From assembly GCF_023571765.1 (NCBI RefSeq), contig NZ_JAMJXC010000004.1, positions 62,001 through 126,000 of the forward strand: 64,000 bases of DNA. Direction: 5' to 3'. The translations under genes and the position numbers were made by a program. Source of the DNA: Xanthobacter aminoxidans. GTDB taxonomy: Bacteria; Pseudomonadota; Alphaproteobacteria; Rhizobiales; Xanthobacteraceae. Shown piece by piece: positions 18,729 through 26,583 of this stretch. Each line of letters starts with the position of its first letter. Position 1 is the first letter of the stretch. The notes beneath the pieces were generated by a model that did not search any database, was not told where the DNA came from, and worked only from the letters and a program-made list of their open reading frames with translations.

Positions 18729-20611
18729 CACGCGGCCTCAGCTTTGGTGGCGCCAACGGTTGCGCCGTTGCCCTTGCGGGGCCAGCGGTGGCGCAGATCC
18801 TCGATGAAGCCCACGACCCCCTTGGGAAACGCGAGCACGATGACGACGATGACGCCGCCCAGCACCAGCTTGGAGAGATCGGTCTGGCTCATCAGCCAGA
18901 TGGCCAGCGCCTTGTAGAGCACCGCACCCACCACCGCGCCGGAGACCGTCTCCACGCCGCCGAGCAGCACCATCACGAGCCCGTCCACCGAGGTGGGAAT
19001 GGCCATGTAGTCCGGAAACACCGAGCCCTTGAGGAAGGCGAACAGCGCACCCGCCAGCCCGGCGAAGGTGCCGGCGACGATGAAGGCGGCCCACTGCATC
19101 CGCTGCCGGTTGAGGCCGATGGCCTCCGAGCGCAGCGCGCTGTCACGCACCGCCCTCAGCCCATAGCCGAACGGCGAGAACACCAGCATCCTGAGCACGC
19201 CGACACCCACCACCGCGATGCCCAGCGCCAGCCAGAAGAAGCCCGCCGGTCGCGAGGCCCACGTCGCCGGCCAGATGCCGAGCAGGCCGTTGTCGCCGCC
19301 GGTCACGTCCACCCACTGGAAGGCGATGGACCAGGCGATCTGCGCGAAGGCCAGCGTTAGCATGGCGAAATAGACGCCCGAGAGCCGCACGCAGAACCAG
19401 CCGAACAGCACCGCCCCGGCGAGGCCCAGGAGCGGCCCGACGATGAGCGCCGCCTCCATGGGCGCGCCCATGTATTTGACGAGGAAGGCCGCGCCATATG
19501 CGCCGAGGCCGAAATAGGCGGCATGGCCGAACGAGGCGAGGCCGCCCACCGTCATCATGAAATGCAGGCTCGCCGCGAACAGCACGTAGATGAGGATTTC
19601 CGCGCCCACCGTGAGGGCATAATTGCCGAGGAAGAAGGGCAGCGCAGCCACCGCGACCACCACCAGCGCCACGCCGGCCCGCTCAACTTGCGTGAACGGG
19701 CGCCAGGGCCGGATGGTGAGGCCGGCGGCGGCGCGGGGGGCGCTTTCCGGCTTGCCGAACAGGCCCCAGGGCCGCACCACCAGAACCACCGCCATCACCA
19801 GGAACACGGTGATGAGCGAGATCTGCGGCAGGATGAGAATGCCGAAGGCGTTCAGCTCCGCGACGATGATGGCCGCCACGAACGCCCCGAACACCGATCC
19901 GAGGCCGCCGATGACCACCACCACGAACACTTCCACGATGATGGAGAGGTCCATGGCATGGGTCACAGTGGTGCGGGGGATCTGCAGCGCGCCACCCAGC
20001 GCGGCGAGGAAAACGCCCAGCGCGAACACGCCGGTGAACAGCCATTTCTGGTTCACGCCCAGCGCCGCGACCATCTCGCGGTCCTGCGTCGCGGCGCGCA
20101 CCAGCACGCCCCACCGGGTTTTGTGGAACAGCAGCCACAGGATGCCGAGCACCACCGGGCCGAGGGTCATCATGAACAGGTCGTAGGTCGGCACCATGCG
20201 GCCGAACAGGCTGATGGCGCCGGTGAAGCCGGGGGCGCGCGGGCCGAGCAGGTCTTCCGGCCCCCAGATCACCACCACGAGGTCCTGCACCATCAGCGTC
20301 ACGCCGAAGGTGGCGAGGAGCTGGAAGAGTTCGGGCGCCTGATAGATGCGCCGCAGCAGCACCATCTCCATCAGCGCGCCGAGCAAAGCGACGATGATCG
20401 CCGCGGCGACGATGGCGCCCCAGAAGCCGAACGGGCCGGCAAAGCGCGTCGTCAGCGTGTAGGCCACATAGGCGCCCAGCATGTAGAAGGCGCCATGGGC
20501 GAAGTTCACGATGCGCGTGACGCCGAAGATGATCGACAGCCCCGACGCCACCAGAAACAGCGACGCGGCGCTGGCGAGCCCGCTCAGGGCCTGGACCAGA
20601 AGAAATTCCAC
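18728..20611 (-). CDS. Fused LivH-LivM ABC transporter permease
   Basis: This 627-residue protein joins both HAAT permeases in one chain. Residues about 1-290 are LivH-like (SGLSIIFGVTRIVNFAHGAF, then the EAA-like region) and about 320-615 are LivM-like (GGLASFGHAAYFGLGAYGAA, and AVRDSALRSEAIGLN). I chose GTG at 20611 (VEFLLVQ), because the frame upstream is a Pro/Arg-rich non-homologous run. Single-chain LivHM fusions are known but less common than two genes. The gene is followed directly by livG. Confidence 0.88.
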   Translation of the reverse strand: MEFLLVQALSGLASAASLFLVASGLSIIFGVTRIVNFAHGAFYMLGAYVAYTLTTRFAGPFGFWGAIVAAAIIVALLGALMEMVLLRRIYQAPELFQLLATFGVTLMVQDLVVVIWGPEDLLGPRAPGFTGAISLFGRMVPTYDLFMMTLGPVVLGILWLLFHKTRWGVLVRAATQDREMVAALGVNQKWLFTGVFALGVFLAALGGALQIPRTTVTHAMDLSIIVEVFVVVVIGGLGSVFGAFVAAIIVAELNAFGILILPQISLITVFLVMAVVLVVRPWGLFGKPESAPRAAAGLTIRPWRPFTQVERAGVALVVVAVAALPFFLGNYALTVGAEILIYVLFAASLHFMMTVGGLASFGHAAYFGLGAYGAAFLVKYMGAPMEAALIVGPLLGLAGAVLFGWFCVRLSGVYFAMLTLAFAQIAWSIAFQWVDVTGGDNGLLGIWPATWASRPAGFFWLALGIAVVGVGVLRMLVFSPFGYGLRAVRDSALRSEAIGLNRQRMQWAAFIVAGTFAGLAGALFAFLKGSVFPDYMAIPTSVDGLVMVLLGGVETVSGAVVGAVLYKALAIWLMSQTDLSKLVLGGVIVVIVLAFPKGVVGFIEDLRHRWPRKGNGATVGATKAEAA

Positions 20612-20921
20612 GGCTTCAGCCTCTCGTTCACCTGCTGGAAGTTTTGATCTTTTTGGGCCACCCGCCGTCGAGGGCGGGGGCCGAATGCGGGGGCGGCTGA
20701 CTGGCGCCGCCCGCGCTTTGTTCAAGCATTCGGTCCGTCATGCCCGGGCTTGTCCCGGGCATCCACGTCGGGCCGCAGGAATAATCCTGCGAAGGAAATA
20801 CCCGGCCGGACCACGTGGATGGCCGGAACCCGCATGTTTGCGGGTTCCGTTTTTGAGGGCGGAAGTCGGCAACAGCCGACTTCCGGGACAAGCCCGGCCA
20901 TGACGGGCGGAAAAATCCGCC
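20612..20921. other. Intercistronic gap holding repeat copy B
   Basis: This 310-bp gap inside the transporter operon has no gene. Most of it is the palindromic repeat at 20737-20904. The remainder next to the permease start (20612-20736) is GC-rich and unremarkable apart from a GAGAGG ribosome site. Confidence 0.7.
20737..20904. repeat. Palindromic intergenic repeat, copy B
   Basis: Begins GTCATGCCCGGGCTTGTCC and ends GGACAAGCCCGGCCATGAC, which are near-inverse ends. A 9-bp hairpin GAAGTCGGC-AACA-GCCGACTTC lies before the right end. It starts 17 nt after the end of the substrate-binding gene. The shared parts with copy A include the AACAGCCGACTTCC core. Confidence 0.85.
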
Positions 20922-22118
20922 TCAGTTCGCCGGACGCAGCTTCGCGGCCTCAGCCTCGGGCGGCAGGTAGTCGGCGCCGGGCTTGAACTGGAAGTTCACC
21001 ATGATGCCCTGCCCGTCCTTCTGCGAGGTCGTGCCGATATAGGCGCCCATGGTCGACTGGTGGTCGGCCGCGCGGTAGACCACATCGCCGAAGGGAGTGG
21101 AGACCTTGAGGTTCTTCATCGCCTTGAGAAGGCCGGCGGTGGAGTAGTCGTCGGTCGCCTTCAGCGCCGCGGCGATGGACTTCACCGTGGAGTAGCCGAC
21201 GATGGAGCCGAGGCGCGGATAGTCCTTGTGGAGCTGCTGGTAGGCGTCGAGGAAGGCCTGATGCTCGGTGGTCTTGATGCCGTACCAGGGATAGCCGGTG
21301 ACGATCCAGCCCTCGGGGGTCTCGGTCTTCAGCGGGTCGAGATATTCCGGCTCGCCGGTGAGATAGCTGACCACCACGCGGTTCTTGAAGATGCCGCGGG
21401 TGTTGCCCTCACGCACCAGCTTCACGAGGTCGCCGGCGAAGGTGGCGTTGAGGATGGCCTCGGGATTGGCGGCGTCGATGGCCTGGAGCACCGGGCCGGC
21501 GTCGATCTTGTTCAGCGGCGGCCACTGCTCGGCCACGAACTCCACGTCCGGCTTGCGCTTCTTCAGGAGTTCCTTGAACACCGCGACGAAGGACTGGCCG
21601 AACTCGTAGTTGGGGGCGATGGTCGCCCAGCGCTTGGCCGGGAGCTTCGCCGCCTCTTCCGCCAGCATGGCGGCCTGCATGTAGTTCGAGGTGCGCAGGC
21701 GGAAGGTGTAGTCGTTGCCCTTGGACCAGACGAGCGCGTCGGTGAGCGGCTCGGCGGCCAGGTACATCACCTGCTTCTGCTTGGCGAAGTCGGCGAGCGC
21801 GAGGCCGACATTGGAGAGGAAGCCGCCGGCGATCATCACAACGCCGTCGCGCGAGACCAGCTCGTTGGCGGCGGTGAGCGCATCGGCCGGCTTGCCGCCA
21901 TCGTCCTTGGAGATGATGACGAGCTTCTTGCCCTTGATGCCGCCGGCATCGTTCACTTCCTTCAGCGCCAGATCCATCCCCTTGCGATAGGGATCGAGGA
22001 AGGCGGGCAGCGCCGAATAGGAATTGATTTCGCCTACCTTGATCTCGCCCTGCTGCGCCCGCGCCCCGCCTGCGGCGAGGAGGAGAGCGGCGAGGGATGC
22101 CGCGACCAGCTTCTTCAT
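20922..22118 (-). CDS. HAAT-type ABC transporter substrate-binding protein
   Basis: A 398-residue type I periplasmic binding protein of the LivJ/AmiC class, with signal peptide MKKLVAASLAALLLAAGGARA. ATG at 22118 has GGGGA six nt upstream; ATGs at 22124 and 22145 are less well placed. Motifs include VNDAGGIKGKKLVIISKDDG and the late GDVVYRAADHQ typical of the amide/aromatic-acid subgroup. The operon context (hnr, DUF1185 pair) suggests nicotinate or a related carboxylated ring as ligand (inferred). Confidence 0.85.
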   Translation of the reverse strand: MKKLVAASLAALLLAAGGARAQQGEIKVGEINSYSALPAFLDPYRKGMDLALKEVNDAGGIKGKKLVIISKDDGGKPADALTAANELVSRDGVVMIAGGFLSNVGLALADFAKQKQVMYLAAEPLTDALVWSKGNDYTFRLRTSNYMQAAMLAEEAAKLPAKRWATIAPNYEFGQSFVAVFKELLKKRKPDVEFVAEQWPPLNKIDAGPVLQAIDAANPEAILNATFAGDLVKLVREGNTRGIFKNRVVVSYLTGEPEYLDPLKTETPEGWIVTGYPWYGIKTTEHQAFLDAYQQLHKDYPRLGSIVGYSTVKSIAAALKATDDYSTAGLLKAMKNLKVSTPFGDVVYRAADHQSTMGAYIGTTSQKDGQGIMVNFQFKPGADYLPPEAEAAKLRPAN

Positions 22119-22170
22119 GTCCATTCCCCTTTTATGATGTCCCATGAACCGTCCGCGCGCGGGGCGTGGC

Positions 22171-22755
22171 CTATCTCAGCCCGTCCTCGCCCTTGATCTC
22201 GTCCTTCTTCAGCCCGCCGACGCGCGGCAGCGGACGTCCGGAATCCGTGACCGCCACAGCAACCACGATCTCGTTGGCGCGCGGGGCATCCGACACGCTC
22301 ACGATCATGCCGTCGAAATGGCTGCGCACGAAGGCCGCATCCTTATGGCCGAGCGGGATGTCGAGATCCGCCCCGAGGCCGCCCCGCCGCTTGGATGAGG
22401 GGATGAGCGCCGCACCCTTGCCGAGCACCGCGCGCACCGGCGCCCCCATCTTGGGGTGCAGCAGGGCCGCAGCGTGCTCCAGCTCGCCATTCTCGCCCAC
22501 CAGCGCCGCCTTGCCGTAGCTCTCGGCGGAAGGCCCCTCGATGCCGAGGGCCTCCACCGCCTTCTGCGTCAGAAGCCCGCCCAGCTCCTCGCCCATGGCG
22601 ATGAGGTCGGAAAGGTCTTCCACATAACGGCCGGCAAACGGATTCTCGATCACCGCGATGGCCGCCGCCCGCCGGGTGGGCGGGGAGACGGGGCGGCCCA
22701 TCTCGGTCTGCGTCTCTTCGACGATGGTGACGATCTTGCGGATGTTGGCGCTCAT
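22171..22755 (-). CDS. DUF1185 (AA_synth) family protein, second of a pair
   Basis: A 194-residue protein of the PF06684 'amino acid synthesis' family, whose biochemical function is not established. It has ENPFAGRYVEDLSDLI (about 38-53), a VRSHFDGMIVSVSDAPRANE stretch, and a conserved end KGEDGLR. It is a paralogue of the neighbour at 22752 with the same length and end. Start ATG overlaps the neighbour's stop (ATGA), so the two are co-translated and may form one complex. An unknown step of nicotinate degradation is the likely role, by position only. Confidence 0.82.
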   Translation of the reverse strand: MSANIRKIVTIVEETQTEMGRPVSPPTRRAAAIAVIENPFAGRYVEDLSDLIAMGEELGGLLTQKAVEALGIEGPSAESYGKAALVGENGELEHAAALLHPKMGAPVRAVLGKGAALIPSSKRRGGLGADLDIPLGHKDAAFVRSHFDGMIVSVSDAPRANEIVVAVAVTDSGRPLPRVGGLKKDEIKGEDGLR

Positions 22756-23336
22756 CGCAGGCCGTCCTCGCCCTTGATGGCTTCCGCCGCGAGGCCGCCG
22801 ACGCGGGCATGGACGCGCGGGCCGCAGGTCATGACCAGCACGAGGGCGATCTCGTCGGCCTTGGGGGCATCGGACACGCCCACTTCCATGGCGTCGAAAT
22901 GCGAGCGCACGTAGGAGGCGTTCACATGGGTCACCGGCACGTCGAGCCGCGTGCCCGGCCCGCCCACCTTCTTGGTGGAGGGCACGATGGCCTTGGCATC
23001 GCCCAGCGCCTCGCGCATGGCGTAGCCGCCCGGCACGTGCCAGAGAGCGCCGTGCTCGATCTCGCCGGCGGCGCCGACGATGGCGCCCTTGCCGTAGCCG
23101 TCGATCGCCTTGGCGTCGCCGCCGAGGGCCGCGAGCAGTTCCTTGGCCATGGCCGCGCCCAGCGGCTTCAGGTCTTCCATGAAGCCGGCGATGTCTTCCA
23201 CATAGCGGCCGGCGAACGGGTTCTCGATCACCGTCACGATGGCGCCGCGCTTGCGCGGGGTGGCTGCGGCGGGGCCGCCCTCGTGGAAGATCTCCTCCAG
23301 AATGCGGACCTGCTTGCGGATCTTGACCTCAGGCAT
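22752..23336 (-). CDS. DUF1185 (AA_synth) family protein, first of a pair
   Basis: A 194-residue PF06684 protein. Shared with its neighbour are ENPFAGRYVEDIAGFM, the YGKGAIVG block, YVRSHFDAMEVGVSDAPKAD and the GEDGLR end. It also carries a GGPGTRLDVPVTHVNASYVR stretch. I chose ATG at 23336, which overlaps the end of the UPF0280 gene by 8 nt. Tight overlaps on both sides show operon membership with hnr. The family name is historical and should not be taken as function. Confidence 0.83.
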   Translation of the reverse strand: MPEVKIRKQVRILEEIFHEGGPAAATPRKRGAIVTVIENPFAGRYVEDIAGFMEDLKPLGAAMAKELLAALGGDAKAIDGYGKGAIVGAAGEIEHGALWHVPGGYAMREALGDAKAIVPSTKKVGGPGTRLDVPVTHVNASYVRSHFDAMEVGVSDAPKADEIALVLVMTCGPRVHARVGGLAAEAIKGEDGLR

Positions 23337-24303
23337 GGGCGACGCCTCTTTCTTGTTCTGCGGCAAGGGAAATCGGACGGGATGACAGGGGTGCATCCCC
23401 CACCGGACAGGTGGAGACGCTGGCGCCCTGCAGATGCAGCGCGGCGGCGGTGATGAGGCCGCGCGCCACCAGCGCGCCGGCGCAGGCGAGGCCTTCGGCC
23501 AGCGCCTCGTCCCGCTCGGCGGGTGTCAGTTCAGGCACGTGGCGCGTCACTTTCAGCAGGCCGAGGTCGCTGTCGGGCAGCACCTCGCGCGCCGGGACGC
23601 GGACGATACCGGGATGGCCCGGCAGGTTCACCGCATTGGCGATGACGGTCGCCGCCGCATCCGCCGCCGCCGCGCTGGGCGCGAGCACGGTCACGGCATC
23701 GGCGATGCCGAGGGAAAAGCTGCGCCCGCGCCAGCCCGAGGTGGCGATGCCGCGCACCGGGCCGTCCGCCGTGATGCGGGCTGAACCGACCACGCGGGGG
23801 CGGTCCGGCCGGTCCACGATGCCCGCCACCAGCTCGGCGCCGGGCGAGAGATAGAGCGCGATGTCGCCGCCATTGTTGACGAAGGCGCGGGTGAGGCCGG
23901 GCCGCACCATGGCGGCGAGCACCTCCTCCGCCACGGCGCCTGCGACGGCGGCCATGGGGGTGATGAAACCAGCGCGCGCATGGGGCGACACCGCCGCCCA
24001 CATGCGCCGCGCCACCGGACCCTGAAGGGGGCAGGGCCCGGGATGGGCAGGCCGGCGGAGCAGGGAGAGTTCGCCGCACAACGTGTCCAGAAGGCCTGCG
24101 AGGCGTTCGGTCGCCGCGCCATAGGCGGCGGCCACCACATCCGCCGGGCCATCGGCCTCGATAACGAGGTCGATGGGGCCGTCGTTCAGATGCAGCCGAC
24201 GCCCGTCCGCCAGAAGCCCCGCCTGCGGCAGGCGCCGCTGCACCGGCATCGCGGGCGTCGCGACGCGGGGCGCTGGAGCGGGGATGTCGGCGGGGCGCAG
24301 CAT
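23329..24303 (-). CDS. UPF0280 (ApbE-like) protein, candidate flavin transferase
   Basis: A 324-residue protein of the UPF0280 family, whose fold belongs to the ApbE-like superfamily. Seen are AFVNNGGDIALYL (about 187-199), the ApbE-type NxGGD motif, GIATSGWRGRSFSLGIADAV (about 231-250) and a DAAATVIANAV helix, matching the conserved core of FMN transferases. It starts 4 nt after hnr. Because the Eubacterium hnr product is reported to carry covalent flavin, flavinylating the reductase is an attractive role. That link is inference and no standard ApbE target motif is obvious in the reductase. Confidence 0.8.
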   Translation of the reverse strand: MLRPADIPAPAPRVATPAMPVQRRLPQAGLLADGRRLHLNDGPIDLVIEADGPADVVAAAYGAATERLAGLLDTLCGELSLLRRPAHPGPCPLQGPVARRMWAAVSPHARAGFITPMAAVAGAVAEEVLAAMVRPGLTRAFVNNGGDIALYLSPGAELVAGIVDRPDRPRVVGSARITADGPVRGIATSGWRGRSFSLGIADAVTVLAPSAAAADAAATVIANAVNLPGHPGIVRVPAREVLPDSDLGLLKVTRHVPELTPAERDEALAEGLACAGALVARGLITAAALHLQGASVSTCPVGDAPLSSRPISLAAEQERGVAHA

Positions 24304-24307
24304 GGTC

Positions 24308-25789
24308 TCAGCCCTGCGACCGGGCCGCCAACGGCCACGGAATATCGGAGAAGGGCGCCATCTCGCGCACCGCCTCACGCTCGATCACCGAGGTGGCCGG
24401 GCGCACATGGTCCATATGACCGCCCAGCGCCGCATAGGCGGCGAGCGGCAAGGTGAACTCGATGGGCGCCACCAGCGCCGGGGTCGGCACGTAGCCGAAG
24501 CCGTTCTCCGGCACGCGGGTGACATCCACCATGAAGGTGATGCCGCCGCCCGGCCAGACATAGACAGGCGCGCCGCCACAGGTGACGCGGGTGATGGAAT
24601 CCTTCACCGAGCGGGTGAGCCGCACCGGATTTTCCGTCACCCCCGCGCGCAGTGAGCCGCCCGCGCCGGCCATGAACAGCACGGAGGAGAGCGCCGGCTC
24701 GCAATTCTCGCGGATGCGCTCCACCGAGGGATAGAGATCGGCGGGGACCTCGGTCTCCACGGGCACCAGATGCTCGTCGAGAACGTAATAGCCGTAGTGC
24801 TCGCCGGTGGTGGACACCAGCAGCAGCCGCAGGCCGGGCCACGCCAGCTTGGCGTCGAATGGGGAGAGGATGGAGAGCGGATCGGAAATGTTGGTGCCGC
24901 CCCAGCCGAGGCCCGGCTCGGCCACCTGGAAATAGCGGCCGGGGGTGGAGCGGCGCCCCTTCATGCGGATGCCGGTGTCGCGGATGCCCAAGAGCTTGCC
25001 GGCCTGATGCTCGGAGAGGACGCCGGTGATGTGGTCGTCCACCACCACCACCTCGTCCACCTTGCCGTGCCACTGCTTGGCGAACATGCCGATGGTGGCG
25101 GAGCCGCAGCCCACCCGCATGCGCGCCTCCTCGGCGCCGTTGACGATGGGCGGCCGGCCGGCCTGCACCACGAGGGTGGCGCCCCCGTCGATGGCGAGTT
25201 CCACGGCCTTGCCGTTGCACAGCTCCAGCAGCGCCTCGCAGGTGACGCGGCCTTCCTTCTTGGAGCCACCGGTGAGGTGATGCACGCCGCCGAGCGACAG
25301 CATCTGCGAGCCGTATTCCGAGGTGGTGACATGGCCCACCGCCTCGCCGTCCACCCGGACCGCCGACTGCTCGGGGCCGAGGAAGCGATCGGTGTCGATC
25401 TTCACCTTCGCGCCAGCGTAGCTGAAGATGCCCTCGGTGACGACGGTCACCATGTCCACGCCGTCCACCTCGGCGGAGACGATGAAGGGCGCGGGCTTGT
25501 AATCGGGATAGGTGGTGCCAGAGCCCACGGCGGTGACGAAGGACTCACCGCCCGAGACAAGCCGCCCATCCCAGTCGCCGCCGCGATCGAAGGGCACGAC
25601 CTTGCCGCCCTGCGCCAGCGTGCGGTCGAGGACGATGTGGGGATCAACGCGGATCAGTTCGCCGTCGCGGTTGGCGTAGCGGTCGCAGGCGCCGGTGAGG
25701 CCGGGCCGGATGTAACACATGACCGGGCACGCATCGCAGCGGATCTTGTCATCCTCGGCGCGGGCGGTGATGGTGGACTCTTCGGCCAT
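24308..25789 (-). CDS. hnr: 6-hydroxynicotinate reductase
   Basis: A 493-residue protein resembling the reductase that converts 6-hydroxynicotinate to 1,4,5,6-tetrahydro-6-oxonicotinate in Eubacterium barkeri. The N-terminus has four cysteines in the pattern C18-x2-C21-x3-C25-x9-C35, a likely [4Fe-4S] site. Further Cys residues lie in RVTCEALLELC, RVGCGSAT, IRENCEPAL and ITRVTCGG. ATG at 25789 is preferred; ATG at 25822 would overlap the operator. It heads the long minus-strand operon. Ferredoxin and Fpr genes nearby could supply electrons. The specific activity rests on similarity and context. Confidence 0.82.
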   Translation of the reverse strand: MAEESTITARAEDDKIRCDACPVMCYIRPGLTGACDRYANRDGELIRVDPHIVLDRTLAQGGKVVPFDRGGDWDGRLVSGGESFVTAVGSGTTYPDYKPAPFIVSAEVDGVDMVTVVTEGIFSYAGAKVKIDTDRFLGPEQSAVRVDGEAVGHVTTSEYGSQMLSLGGVHHLTGGSKKEGRVTCEALLELCNGKAVELAIDGGATLVVQAGRPPIVNGAEEARMRVGCGSATIGMFAKQWHGKVDEVVVVDDHITGVLSEHQAGKLLGIRDTGIRMKGRRSTPGRYFQVAEPGLGWGGTNISDPLSILSPFDAKLAWPGLRLLLVSTTGEHYGYYVLDEHLVPVETEVPADLYPSVERIRENCEPALSSVLFMAGAGGSLRAGVTENPVRLTRSVKDSITRVTCGGAPVYVWPGGGITFMVDVTRVPENGFGYVPTPALVAPIEFTLPLAAYAALGGHMDHVRPATSVIEREAVREMAPFSDIPWPLAARSQG

Positions 25790-25828
25790 GGGACCCCGGC
25801 TCCGGCCCCGCGTCGGGGGCATCCGATT

Positions 25829-25846
25829 TCATATGTACACTAATGA
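25829..25846 (-). promoter_or_regulatory. Operator-like site 1, hnr promoter
   Basis: TCATATGTACACTAATGA is a TCAT-N10-ATGA dyad inside a larger imperfect palindrome (25826-25851). On the minus strand it reads TCATTAGTGTACATATGA and matches sites 2-4. It overlaps a promoter-like pair on the minus strand (TTGACA at 25871-25866 and TTTCAT 17 nt later), about 40 nt before the hnr start. Confidence 0.7.
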
Positions 25847-26010
25847 AAATCGCGTCGGCCCCGAGTGTCAAGCACAAGGAACGGGCAGGCCGCACGAAGA
25901 GGCAGCATTGCTGTCATTCTTTTGCACTTGCAGCATTTTTTCGCCGTCTCCGCGCTTGGGGCGGCGGCCGGGAGCCTGTGTTTTGAGCGTCCCGCGCGCT
26001 TGACGCTCGA

Positions 26011-26029
26011 TCATTAGTATAGAAACAAT
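26011..26029 (+). promoter_or_regulatory. Operator-like site 2, nicAB promoter
   Basis: TCATTAGTATAGAAACAAT shares the TCATnnGT...AnA layout of sites 1, 3 and 4, and its first half is identical to the minus-strand reading of site 1. It lies about 65 nt upstream of nicA, just after a TTGACG. It and site 1 flank the 160-bp divergent promoter region. Confidence 0.65.
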
Positions 26030-26094
26030 CCACTCTGTGGCGGGCCGGTCCCGGTCCCGGTTTCTTGCGGCAAAGGCTGAGCGGTTCCTTCGAG

Positions 26095-26583
26095 ATGTCC
26101 GCCCCCATCCTACTCCAGGTCAATGGCGAAACCCACGCCTTCGCGTTGCCGCGCGAGACGCCGCTGATCTACGTGCTGCGCAACGACCTCGGGCTGAACG
26201 GCCCCAAGTTCGGCTGCGGCCTCGGGGAGTGTGGCGCCTGCACGGTGCTGATGGATGGCCGCGCCACGCGCTCCTGCGTCACCACGCTGGGCACGGCCGA
26301 GGGGCGCGCGGTGACGACGCTGGAGGGGCTCGCGACGCAGGGCACGCTGCACCCGGTGCAAGCGGCCTTCATCGCCGAGCAGGCGGCCCAGTGCGGCTAT
26401 TGTCTCAACGGCATGATCATGACCACGGTCGCTTTCCTCGCGCGCAATCCCTCCCCGACCGAGGCAGAGGCCCGCGCGGCGCTGCGCTACAACCTGTGCC
26501 GTTGCGGGACGCATGTGGAGATCCTGCGCGCGGTCCTGCGCGCCGCTGCCGGCTCCGACGAGAGCATGGAGGCCCAGCCGTGA
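26095..26583 (+). CDS. nicA: Nicotinate hydroxylase small (2x[2Fe-2S]) subunit
   Basis: A 162-residue iron-sulfur subunit of the xanthine-dehydrogenase superfamily. The plant-type ferredoxin domain has GCGLGECGACTVLMDG plus a later Cys (SCVTT). The helical domain has QCGYCLNGMIM and LCRCGTH. This is the IorA/NicA layout. It passes electrons from the molybdenum centre to the haem domains of the partner. ATG at 26095 begins the canonical sequence. Its stop overlaps the GTG of nicB (GTGA). Confidence 0.9.
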   Translation: MSAPILLQVNGETHAFALPRETPLIYVLRNDLGLNGPKFGCGLGECGACTVLMDGRATRSCVTTLGTAEGRAVTTLEGLATQGTLHPVQAAFIAEQAAQCGYCLNGMIMTTVAFLARNPSPTEAEARAALRYNLCRCGTHVEILRAVLRAAAGSDESMEAQP

